64,000 bases of DNA from Chamaelirium japonicum (taxonomy: Eukaryota; Streptophyta; Magnoliopsida; Liliales; Melanthiaceae): contig CANTAL010000141.1 in NCBI GenBank assembly GCA_947650365.1, positions 186,001-250,000 on the forward strand, in the 5' to 3' direction. A program made the position numbers and the translations under genes. Positions 30,601 to 40,360 of the stretch are shown here, piece after piece. The stretch's first letter is position 1; every line of letters begins with the position of its first letter. The notes below the pieces were generated by a model. It saw only the letters and a program-made list of their open reading frames with translations. It made no database searches and had not been told where the DNA came from.

Positions 30601-31241
30601 ATGGATCGTATGAATGAATTAGAATGGATAGTACGAATGAATTAGAATGGATCGTACGAATGAGTAAGAATAGATCGTGCGAATGAATTAGAATGGATCA
30701 TATGAATGAATTAGAATGGATCGTATGAATGAATTAGAATGGATCGTGCGAATAAATTAGAATGGATCGTATGAATGAATTAGAATAGATTGTGCGAATA
30801 AATTAGAATGGATCGTATGAATGAATTAGATTGGAACGTATGAATGAATTAGAATGGATCGTACGAATGAGTAAGAATGGATCGTACGAATGAATTAGAA
30901 TGGATCGTACGAATGAATTAGAATGGATACATTCGTGCGAATGAATTAGAATGGATCGTATGAATGAATTAGAATCGATCGTACGAATGAATTAGAATGG
31001 ATCATGCGAATGAATTAGAATGGATCGGGCGAATGAATTAGAATGGATCGTACGAAAGAAATAGAATGGATCGTACGAATGAGATAGAATGGATCGTACG
31101 AATGAATTAGAATGGATCGTACGAATGAATTAGAATGGATCGTACGAAGGAATTAGAATGGATCGTATGAATGAATTAGAATGGATCGTACGAATGAAAT
31201 AGAATGGATTCGCACGAATGTATCCATTCTAATTCATTCAT
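27690..31241. repeat. Spacer between the inverted arms, satellite
   Basis: Satellite with no mirror symmetry that I can follow. Blocks: R 27690-28535, F 28536-28772, R 28773-30133, a ~40-bp F block 30134-30172, R 30173-30380, F 30381-31208, R 31215-31240. The region 27780-28160 contains a common higher-order module (GGTATGATTC, then two TTCTAATTCAATCC short monomers, then CCATTCTATCTCATTCG). The module is also seen near 9215-9560, 24730-25090, 59210-59520 and 63590-63920, and in reverse orientation near 13610-13990 and 34130-34440. No gene was seen. Confidence 0.8.
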
Positions 31242-34200
31242 ACGAATGAATTAGAATGGATCGTACGAATGAATTAGAATGGATCGTACGAATGAATTAG
31301 AATGGATTGTATGAATTAGAATGGATACCTTCGTGCAAATGAAATAGAATGGATCGTACGAATGAATTAGAGTAGATTGTGCGAATGGATTAGAATGGAT
31401 CAAATGATTGAGTAAGAATGGATTGTACGAATGAAATAGAATAGATCGTACGAATGAATTAGAATGGATCGTACGAATGAATTAGAATGGATCGTTCGAA
31501 TGAATTAGAATAGATTGTGCGAATGAATTAGAATGGATCGTACGAATGAATTAGAATGGATCGTACGAATGAATTAGAATGGATCGTACGAATGAATTAG
31601 AATGGATCATACGAATGAATTAGAATGGATCGTGCGAATGAATTAGAATGGATCGTACGAATGAAATAGAATGGATTCGCACGAATGTATCCATTCTAAT
31701 TCATTCGTACGATCCATTCTAATTCATTCGTATAATCCATTCTAATTCATTCGCACGATCCATTCGCATTCACTCAAACGATCCATTCTAATTCATTCAT
31801 ACAATCCATTCTAATTCTTTTGCACGAATGTATCCATTCTAATTCATTCGTACGATCCATTCTAATTCATTCGTATGATCTATTCTAATTCATTCGCATG
31901 ATCCATTCTAATTCCTTCGTACGATCCATTTTAATTCATTCGCACGATCCATTCTAATTCATTCATACGATCCATTCTAATTCATTCGTACGATCCATTC
32001 TAATTTTTTCGTATGATCTATTCTAATTCCTTCGTACGATCCATTCTAATTCATTCATACGATCTATTCTAATTCTTTCGCACGAATGTATCCATTCTAA
32101 TTCATTCGTACGATCCATTCTAATTCCTTCGTACGATCCATATTCTAATTCATTCGTACGATCCATTCTAATTTATTCGTACAATCCATTCTAATTCATT
32201 CGCACGAATGTATCCATTCTAATTCATTCATACGATCCATTCTACGAATTAGAATGGATCGTATGAATGAATTAGAATGGATCGTGCGAATAAATTAGAA
32301 TGGATCGTATGAATGAATTAGAATAGATTGTGCGAATGAATTACAATGGATCGTACGAATGAATTAGAATGGATACATTCGTGCGAATGAATTAGAATGG
32401 ATCATACGAATGAATTAGAATGGATCATATAAATGAATTAGAATGGATCGTACGAATGAATTAGAATGGATACATTCATGCGAATGAATTAGAATGGATC
32501 ATACGAATGAATTAGAATGGATCGTATGAATGAGTAAGAATGGATCGTACGAATGAAATAGAGTGGATCGTATGAATGAATTAGAATGGATCGTGCGAAT
32601 GAATTAGAATGGATCGTACGAATGAATTAGAATGGATCGTATGAATGAATTAGAATGGATCGTACGAATGAATTAGAATAGATTGTGCGAATGAATTAGA
32701 ATGGATCGTACGAATGAATTAGAATGGATCGTACGAATGAATTAGAATGGATTGAATTAGAATGAATCGTACGAATGAATTAGAATGAATCATAGTACGA
32801 ATGAATTAGACTAAATTGTGCGAATGAATTAGAATGGATCGTACGAATGAATTAGAATGGATTGTACGAATGAAATAGAATAGGTCATATTAATGAATTA
32901 GAATGGATCGTGCGAATGAATTAGAATGGATCGTACGAATGAGTAAGAATGGATCGTGCGAATGAATTAGAATGGATCATATGAATGAATTAGAATGGAT
33001 CGTATGAATGAATTAGAATGGATCGTGCGAATAAATTAGAATGGATTGTATGAATGAATTAGAATAGATTGTGCGAATGAATTAGAATGGACCGTACGAA
33101 TGAATTAGAATGGATACATTCGTGCGAATGAATTAGAATGTCGTACGAATGAGTAAGAATGGATCGTGCGAATGAATTAGAATGGATCATATGAATGAAT
33201 TAGAATGGATCGTATGAATGAATTAGAATGGATCGTGCGAATAAATTAGAATGGATTGTATGAATGAATTAGAATAGATTGTGCGAATGAATTAGAATGG
33301 ACCGTACGAATGAATTAGAATGGATACATTCGTGCGAATGAATTAGAATGTCGTACGAATGAAATATAATGGATTGTACGAATGAATTAGAATGGATACA
33401 TTCGTGCGAATGAATTAGGATGGATCATATGAATGAATTAGAATAGATTGTGCGAATGAATTAGAATGGATCGTACGAATGAATTAGAATGGATACATTC
33501 ATTGCGAATGAATTAGAATGGATCGTATGAATGAATTACAATGGATCGTATGAGTGAATTAGAATGGATACGAAGGAATTAGAATGGATCGTGCGAATGA
33601 ATTAGAATGGATCGTACGAATGAGTAAGAATGGATCGTGCGAATGAATTAGAATGGATTGTACGAATGAATTAGAATGGATAGTACGAATGAATTAGAAT
33701 GGATACATTCGTGCGAATGAATTAGAATGGATCGTATGAATGAATTAGAATCGATCGTACGAATGAATTAGAATGGATCATGCGAATGAATTAGAATGGA
33801 TCGTACGAATGAATTCGAATGGATCGTACGAATGAAATAGAATGGATTGTACGAATGAATTAGAATGGATCGTACGAATGAATTAGAATGGATCGTACGA
33901 ATGAATTAGAATGGATCGTATTAATGAATTAGAATGGATCGAACGAATGAATTAGAATGGATACATTCGTGCAAAAGAACTAGAATGCATTGTATGAATG
34001 AATTAGAATGGATCGTATGAATGAATTAGAATCGATCGTACGAATGAATTAGAATGGATCATGCGAATAAATTAGAATGGATCGTGCGAATGAATTAGAA
34101 TGGATCGTACGAATGAAATAGAAGGGATTGTACGAATGAGATAGAATGGATCGTACGAAAGAATTAGAATGGATACATTCTTGCGAATGAATTAGAATGG

Positions 34201-35567
34201 ATCATACGAATGAATTAGAATGGATTCATTCGTGCGAATGAATTAGAATGGATCGTACGAATAAGTAAGAATGGATCGTACGAATGAATTAGAATGGATT
34301 GAATTAGAATGAATCGTATGAATGAATTAGAATGGATCGTACGAATGAATTAGAATGGATCGTACGAATGAATTAGAATGGATTGAATTAGAATGAATCG
34401 TACGAATGAATTGGAATGAATCATACCGTACGAATGAATTAGAATGGATCATACGAAGGAATTAGAATGGATCGTACGAATGAATTAGAATCGATCGTAC
34501 GAATGAAATAGAATGGATCGTATGAATGAATTGGAATGGATACATTCGTGTGAATGAATTAGAATGGATCGTATGAATGAATTAGAGTGGCTACATTTGT
34601 ACAAATGAATTAGAATGGATCGTGCGAATGAATTAGAATGGATCGTGCGAATGAATTAGAATGGATCGTACGAATGAATTAGAATGGATCGTATGATTGA
34701 ATTAGAATGGATCGTGCGAATGAATTAGAATGGATCGTACTAATGAATTAGAATGGATCGTACGAATGACTTAGAATGGATCGTTCGAATGAATTAGAAT
34801 AGATTGTGCGAATAAATTAGAATGGATCGTACGAATGAATTAGAAAGGATACATTCGTGCGAATGAATTAGAATGGATCGTATGAGTGTGAATGAATTAG
34901 AATGGATCGTGCGAATGAATTAGAATGGATCGTATCAATGAATTAGAATGGATCGTGCGAATGAATTAGAATGGATCGTACGAATGAGTAAGAATGGATC
35001 GTGCGAATGAATTAGAATGGATTGTACGAATGAATTAGAATGGATCATACGAATGAATTAGAATGGATACATTCGTGCGAATCCATTCTATTTCATTCGT
35101 ACGATCCATTCTAATTCATTCGCACGATCCATTCTAATTCATTCATACAATCCATTCTAATTCATTCGTACGATCCATTCTAATTCATTCGTACGATCCA
35201 TTCTAATTCATTCGCACAATCTATTCTAATTCATTCGTACGATCCATTCTAATTCATTCGCACGATCCATTCTAATAAATTCATACGATCCATTCTATTT
35301 CATTCGTACGATCCATTCTTACTCATTCGTATGATCCATTCTAATTCATTTGCACGAAGGGATCCATTCTAATTCATTCGTACTATCCATTCTAATTCCT
35401 TCTTACGATCCATTCTAATTCCTTCGTACGATCCATTCTAATTCATTCGCACGATCCATTCTAATTCATTCATACGATCCATTCTATTTCATTCGTACGA
35501 TCCATTCTTACTCATTCATACGATCCATTCTAATTCATTTGCACGAAGGTATCCATTCTAATTCATT
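31241..35567 (-). repeat. Right arm of the inverted duplication, proximal part (satellite)
   Basis: Blocks: F 31241-31676, R 31685-32245, F 32246-35078, R 35085-35567. They mirror R 27280-27690, F 26712-27278, R 24095-26711 and the end of F 22625-24086 of the left arm. The F 32246-35078 block is about 210 bp longer than its mate because of the tandem duplication at 32931-33350. The arm is then interrupted by the LINE and resumes at 42808. No gene was seen in the satellite itself. Confidence 0.87.
32931..33350 (+). repeat. Exact 210-bp tandem duplication inside the satellite
   Basis: Copy 1 is 32931-33140 and copy 2 is 33141-33350. I compared them line by line and found no difference. Each copy holds about nine monomers and ends with a two-base-short junction (AATGTCGTACG, lacking the GA of GGATCG). 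The left arm has the matching short junction once (ACGACATTC near 25813) and a single copy of the unit, so this duplication arose only in the right arm, after the inverted duplication. The perfect identity suggests it is very recent. Confidence 0.9.
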
Positions 35568-35582
35568 CGTACTATCCATTCT
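35568..35582 (+). repeat. Target-site duplication, LINE 3' side
   Basis: CGTACTATCCATTCT on the + strand, repeated exactly at 42793-42807. The last T could belong to the poly(A) tail instead, so the duplication is 14 or 15 bp. Read in LINE orientation, the target was nicked at AATT/AGAATGG. A purine-rich start of the duplication fits target-primed reverse transcription by an L1-type endonuclease. Confidence 0.88.
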
Positions 35583-35593
35583 TTTTTTTATTC
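35582..35593 (-). terminator. LINE 3' end: AATAAA and short poly(A)
   Basis: On the - strand the element ends GAATAAAAAAAAG: a run of eight A (35582-35589), with an AATAAA hexamer (35587-35592) running into it. The poly(A) is short for a LINE. The hexamer may be a true polyadenylation signal or simply the start of the tail. Confidence 0.7.
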
Positions 35594-36205
35594 AATGTTA
35601 GGGGATTTTATTTGGGACCCCGCCCATGAATGAAAACAATCAATTACATCTCTGGTCTTCTGAGAAAAGAAGACAAAAAAGAAAACAAAGAAAAAAAGAA
35701 AAACCATACAATGCTAACAGGTCCAGAACAATCTACAGAAAACATTCAACTCCAGGACTAGTTTCAGAACTTCAGCAATTATTATCCACATCAATACTGA
35801 AAGTATCATCACCAGGACAAGCAGCATATCTGAAAACCAGAACTATCTTCGGAACCTTCAGCATCTATCATCCAGCATCATATCTGAAATTCTGAAACAA
35901 ACAGCACCAGGACTAGATACAGATACTATAGAAAATATCACTCAGCAGCATAGCATCATAGCTGAAATCCAGGACTAGCTTCATCCAGCAACATATCTCA
36001 TCACCAAGACAAGCAACATATCTGAAAACCAGAACTAACTGCAGAACCTTCAGTATCTAACATCCAGAAACAAATCTGAAAATTCTGCAGCAACTATCAA
36101 CCAGCATATCTGAAAATTCTGAAAAATACAATACCAGAACTAGAAACAGATTCTAAAGAAAATAGGACTCAGCAGCAAATCAACATCTGAAACCCAGGAC
36201 TAGTT
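35594..36205 (-). other. LINE 3' untranslated region with ~220-bp tandem repeats
   Basis: Non-coding 3' part of the element. Between 35752 and ~36215 a unit beginning CCAGGACTAG (+ strand) starts at 35752, 35969 and 36194, giving periods of 217 and 225 bp and about 2.1 diverged copies. Each copy contains a conserved stretch with AAGACAAGCAACATATCTG-like sequence, then GAAAACCAGAACTA, then GAACCTTCAG. The third copy begins inside the last codons of the RNase H frame. The segment 35650-35705 is purine-rich on the + strand, so the transcript has a long pyrimidine tract shortly before its end. The 89-residue + strand open frame here (35626-35895) is a by-product of this composition and the repeats. 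Confidence 0.75.
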
Positions 36206-36799
36206 TCAGAAGCTGCAGTGTCTCTTATAAATGTTGCCTTTCTTATCACTCTCTATAGCAATCCGTAGATTCTCACTGAAATCCTTTGGAAACAATCTAA
36301 CCATATGATCAATTGCATGACTATTTTTAGACAAGATATCAGCAGGTACAGTACCTTCTCTCCACACATGAGAAATTTTATATTCTTTGAATTTACCCAA
36401 TTCACTGCAAATATGCTGAACTTGATGAGCTGCTGTCCAAGGAATAGCATAAGAACCTTGAATACATTTAACAGCAACAAGAGAGTCAGATTCAACCCAG
36501 AGCTGACTGATATTCATATCCTGAGCATAATTCAGCCCTTTCTCAATAGCTTCTAGCTCAACATTTAAGATATTTCTATGCTTGGAAGACCCATAGAAAC
36601 CCAGAGTGGCTGTACCATTACTATCTCTAATAATCCCTCCAATTGAAGCTGAATTTTGAGTAAGGGAGCCATCAGTGTTGATCTTAAACCAATTATGCAA
36701 GGGCCTGGTCCATCTGACATACTGAGGTTCATAAGGAGAAATCTTCAAAAAACTCCCCCATTTAGCCATAATAGTCTGATTTTCAAATATATTAACATC
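36206..36799 (-). CDS. ORF2 C-terminal part behind an in-frame stop: RNase H domain (RVT_3-like)
   Basis: This frame is exactly in phase with ORF2: the two methionines (40360 and 36769) are 3591 bases apart, which is 1197 codons. The TAA at 36800-36802 is the only stop between them. After the stop come ten codons (DVNIFENQTI), then a methionine at 36769 and 187 residues to a TGA. Numbered from that methionine, the RNase H features are D33 in NTDGS, E71 in VELEAI, D95 in VESDS and D144 in PADILSK, giving a complete D-E-D-D set. HVWREG at 135-140 precedes the last Asp, although the usual Asn after RE is replaced. In related plant LINEs this domain is the C-terminus of ORF2 and removes RNA from the RNA-DNA hybrid. 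The most likely reading is one ORF2 of about 1,384 codons broken by a single nonsense change. Readthrough or separate initiation at 36769 is possible but unsupported. Confidence 0.85.
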   Translation of the reverse strand, partial: DVNIFENQTIMAKWGSFLKISPYEPQYVRWTRPLHNWFKINTDGSLTQNSASIGGIIRDSNGTATLGFYGSSKHRNILNVELEAIEKGLNYAQDMNISQLWVESDSLVAVKCIQGSYAIPWTAAHQVQHICSELGKFKEYKISHVWREGTVPADILSKNSHAIDHMVRLFPKDFSENLRIAIESDKKGNIYKRHCSF

Positions 36800-39700
36800 T
36801 TATCCTTCACAACAAGACAGTCTTAGGAGAACTGTCTTGGTGATATCAGCTAACAAAGCTCTTTTATGCTTAGCAACTTTATCAAAAATCCTACTACATC
36901 TTTCCTTCCATAGAATCTTAACCATACAGCCAGTAGCAATTTTGGCCAAAGTAGCTATTTGACCATTCCCAGAAAATCTGGACTGCAATTTATTAATTTC
37001 AGATGCAAGGTTTCCTATTGAAGTTGGATTAATACCAAATCTAGCAAGAATAGACCTCCATATCCAACTAGAGTAGGAGCAACTGAAAAAAAGATGCTCA
37101 TGAGTCTCCCTATCAGACCAACAAAGAAAACAAAGAGAAGGAACAAGAACACGCCTTTTATGCAATTTGTCACAAGTGAGCAATTTCTGGATATAAGCCC
37201 TCCATAAGCAAATAGCATGGCTCTCAATCCTTTGCTTATGCCAAATCCAATTTGCTGCTGGGAAAACTGGCCCTTTATTCCGAATGAAATCCCAAGCTGA
37301 TTTAGTAGAGAAAACCCCACAGCTATCTTGTTTCCAAACAATTAAGTCAGGGAGTTTTGGGTATTGAAGAACATATTCTGACACTGATTTGAAAATACTG
37401 ATAAGATCAGCTGAAGAGGGAGGAGGAAGAACCCATTTACCATCCTCAATGAATTGATTGACTGTGAAATCAGAGACATAACCCAGATCATAGATAGTCC
37501 TTCTATCAAAATTATCCACAAGTCTGCCTTGAGGAAGCCAGTTATCCCACCAGAATTTGGTCATATTCCCATCCCCCACTATATTTAGGATACACGGCTG
37601 AAAATACTTTCTGACATTTAAAATCCCCTTCCAAATACCTGATGCAGTAGAGGTTTTCCTACAGTCCCAAATACCTTCATGGCTCAGGTATTTAACATAT
37701 ACCCATCTCATCCAGAGTGAGTCCTCATTTGTACAAATTTTCCAGAGATGTTTAGCTAATGCAGCCTTATTCCAATCCTCCAGACTTCTAAAACCAATCC
37801 CTCCCTCCTTCTTTGGATAGCATAACTTGTTCCAAGCTATTGGAACAATTTTCCTAGAAAGAGCACTTCCTCCCCAAAGAAATCTACTGAACAGTCTTTC
37901 AATTTCATTAGTGATAGATTTAGGAAAAATAAAAATCCCTGACCAATATAAGTGTAAAGAATTAAGAACAGTTTTGATGAGCTCAATCCTCCCTGCCAGA
38001 GAAAGAAAATTCTTACTCCAAGAGCCAATTCTGATTCTGATTTTATCAATTAAGCATTGACAGTCAGCATGCTTAAGACTTTTGGACAAAAGAGGTAAAC
38101 CAAGGTACTTCACAGGTAGCTGAGCTTCTCCCATGCCAAGAATAGACAACAAATTTTGTTTTTGTTGCACATTTGCACTGAAAAAAACTTTGGATTTGTC
38201 CTGGTTTATCTCAAGGCCTGACTGTCTGCTGAAAATACTGATAACAGAACTGATACCTTCTGCTGAATGAGTGTTTGCTTTACAAAAGAGCAACAAATCA
38301 TCAGCATAAGCCAAATGGGATATAGGGAAACCCCCCAGGGAAGGAATGTCAACCTGTTTCTGAATTTCAGCTTGCTGAATCATATTTGAAAATACATTAC
38401 TAGCAATACAAAACAGATAAGGAGAGATAGGATCACCCTGCCTAAGTCCTCTATATGCTTTAAAGAACCCTGCTGCAGTGCCATTGATAAGAACTGAGAA
38501 TTTGACAGAAGATATGCATTCTTTAATCCACTTAATCCATCTACTAGGGAAGTTCATAGCTGTCAAAACCTGAAGAAGGAAGATATGATTTACAGTGTCA
38601 AAAGCCTTCCTTAAATCAATCTTCAAACACATTCTTGGAGCCCCAGCCTTAATATGAAACTTGTTTAAAAGCTCATGAGCAAGCATTACTGCATCTTGAA
38701 TATGCCTCCCATGTATAAAAGCTGCTTGGTTCTCCATGATCAGTTGGGGAAGGAACTTCTTAATTCTATTGGCTAAAATAGTGGAAATGACTTTATAGGA
38801 GAAATTGCAAAGGGATATAGGCCTACAACTAGCAAAGCTAGTAATTTGATCCTCTTTAGGTATCAAAGCTATCAGTGTATGGTTTAGGTATTCAACTTTC
38901 TGGGGATGATCATGAAAATGTTGTATCATAGCAACAAGATCAGTTTTGATGATAGGCCAACATTTTCTGTAGAATGCATCAGAAAATCCATCTGCACCTG
39001 GGGCTTTATCCTTTGGACTATCAAAAACTGCACCATAGATCTCCTCATACGTGAAATCACTATTAATCCAGCTAGATTGCTCAGTAGACAGCTTCTGCAT
39101 ATTGTTGAAGGAAAAAGGCTCACAATTTTTCTCTTTAAACAAGTTAGTGAAATAAGAAACTGCTTCATCCTTAATACTGTCAGGGTCTTCTAAGAGAATA
39201 TCTTCAGCTGACATAATAGAATAAATCCTAGTTTTAGAGTATCTGCCTTGAATAGCAGCATAGAAGAATTTGGTATTCGTATCACCTTTTGAAAGCCAAT
39301 TTACTCTGGATTTCAATCTAAGAACTTCATCATTTAGATCCCTCTCTTTCTTTAGATGAGCTAGAGCATTTCTTTCCTCCAAAGCCAAAGAAACATTCAA
39401 AGGATCCAAATTAAGTTGATTCTGAATATCATCCAGAATTTTCTCTGCCTGATTACATCGAAGCATGGTATGACCAAAATGGTTTTTATTCCAGAGCTTA
39501 AGAACAGCCTTGAGGCGTTTAAGCTTAGAGCAGAATTTGAAAAAAGGGTCCCCATGAATTGGAACATTCCAGCTATCAGCTACTAACTGTTGGAAATCTG
39601 CATGAGTTTCCCAAATCTTCATATACTTAAAAGGAGGGGAACCAAAAGACCAAATGTGATTCATATTTATGATAATTGGAGTATGATCAGAGGAACCCTG

Positions 39701-40360
39701 GTTACAGTAAGAAGCCACACTATTAGGGAACCCAAAAACCCAATGATGGTTAACTAAATCTCTATCTAGCTTAGCTGCAATACGAGTAGCATCAGCTCTA
39801 TTATTCCAAGTATGGAAAGTACCATAGGAGTCCATATCATCTAGATTACAGTCTTCAAGAGTATCATTTAGATCTCTCATAGCACTAGAAGGCACTGCAT
39901 TTCCCCCTATTTTTTCCACAGAGGCTCTAACCATATTAAAGTCACCAGCAACTAGCCACGGCCCTTTAACTCCCAGACTAATATCTTTCAGCTGCTTCCA
40001 AAGACTACTTCTCTCTGTATAAGAATTATGGCCATAAATGATTGAAAAGAGAAACTCTTTCTTGCCTGGCTTCCACTTAACATTACAGTGCAGCATTTGG
40101 TCAGATTCTTTTAATCTAGAAACTTCAAAATTTTGGGAATTCCAGATGAGCAAAATCCTCCCTGCCACATGAGAATCATGATTAGTCAGAATCCCCCATT
40201 GTGAATTAATTTTCCGATGAATCCTCTCAATGTTCTTCAGCTTTACTTTAGTCTCTACTAACCCCATAATACCAATATTGTACTTAGCTAACAAAGAACA
40301 AGTATCCTCACATCTATCTGAACTGTTTAACCCCCTGGTATTCCAAACTGCAATATTCAT
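36800..40360 (-). CDS. LINE ORF2: endonuclease and reverse transcriptase polyprotein (truncated by stop)
   Basis: 1,186 residues, open throughout. Residues 1-232 are an APE-type endonuclease with N7 in WNTRGLN, E36 in LVETK, D140 in GDFN and D225-H226 in SSDHTPI. This domain nicks target DNA. Residues ~436-760 are the reverse transcriptase: DKAPGADGF at 451-459, the palm Asp D582 in KIDLRKAFDTV, GLRQGDPISPYLF at 638-650, the catalytic YADD at 685-688 and KYLGLPL at 751-757. Residues ~1015-1105 are a zf-RVT zinc-binding segment with C1077, C1080, H1089 and C1094. The start ATG overlaps the ORF1 stop (ATGA, 40357-40360), suggesting termination-reinitiation. The protein ends at TAA 36800-36802, just before the RNase H part. 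All nuclease and polymerase residues that I can check are present. Several shorter frames on both strands in this span are shadows. Confidence 0.95.
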   Translation of the reverse strand: MNIAVWNTRGLNSSDRCEDTCSLLAKYNIGIMGLVETKVKLKNIERIHRKINSQWGILTNHDSHVAGRILLIWNSQNFEVSRLKESDQMLHCNVKWKPGKKEFLFSIIYGHNSYTERSSLWKQLKDISLGVKGPWLVAGDFNMVRASVEKIGGNAVPSSAMRDLNDTLEDCNLDDMDSYGTFHTWNNRADATRIAAKLDRDLVNHHWVFGFPNSVASYCNQGSSDHTPIIINMNHIWSFGSPPFKYMKIWETHADFQQLVADSWNVPIHGDPFFKFCSKLKRLKAVLKLWNKNHFGHTMLRCNQAEKILDDIQNQLNLDPLNVSLALEERNALAHLKKERDLNDEVLRLKSRVNWLSKGDTNTKFFYAAIQGRYSKTRIYSIMSAEDILLEDPDSIKDEAVSYFTNLFKEKNCEPFSFNNMQKLSTEQSSWINSDFTYEEIYGAVFDSPKDKAPGADGFSDAFYRKCWPIIKTDLVAMIQHFHDHPQKVEYLNHTLIALIPKEDQITSFASCRPISLCNFSYKVISTILANRIKKFLPQLIMENQAAFIHGRHIQDAVMLAHELLNKFHIKAGAPRMCLKIDLRKAFDTVNHIFLLQVLTAMNFPSRWIKWIKECISSVKFSVLINGTAAGFFKAYRGLRQGDPISPYLFCIASNVFSNMIQQAEIQKQVDIPSLGGFPISHLAYADDLLLFCKANTHSAEGISSVISIFSRQSGLEINQDKSKVFFSANVQQKQNLLSILGMGEAQLPVKYLGLPLLSKSLKHADCQCLIDKIRIRIGSWSKNFLSLAGRIELIKTVLNSLHLYWSGIFIFPKSITNEIERLFSRFLWGGSALSRKIVPIAWNKLCYPKKEGGIGFRSLEDWNKAALAKHLWKICTNEDSLWMRWVYVKYLSHEGIWDCRKTSTASGIWKGILNVRKYFQPCILNIVGDGNMTKFWWDNWLPQGRLVDNFDRRTIYDLGYVSDFTVNQFIEDGKWVLPPPSSADLISIFKSVSEYVLQYPKLPDLIVWKQDSCGVFSTKSAWDFIRNKGPVFPAANWIWHKQRIESHAICLWRAYIQKLLTCDKLHKRRVLVPSLCFLCWSDRETHEHLFFSCSYSSWIWRSILARFGINPTSIGNLASEINKLQSRFSGNGQIATLAKIATGCMVKILWKERCSRIFDKVAKHKRALLADITKTVLLRLSCCEG

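Noticed and set aside
1..35567. CRISPR-like array of short regular repeats
   Set aside because: The units are contiguous with no unique spacers, the setting is eukaryotic, and there are no cas genes.
35626..35895. 89-codon open frame on the + strand in the LINE 3' UTR
   Set aside because: It is antisense to the element, lies on a purine-rich strip and the 3' UTR repeats, and shows no domain.
36253..39193. Short open frames on both strands inside ORF2 (36253-36495, 36305-36556, 37015-37341, 37827-38060, 37837-38049, 38906-39193, 38926-39168)
   Set aside because: They are shadows of the ORF2 and RNase H frames, which carry clear domains.
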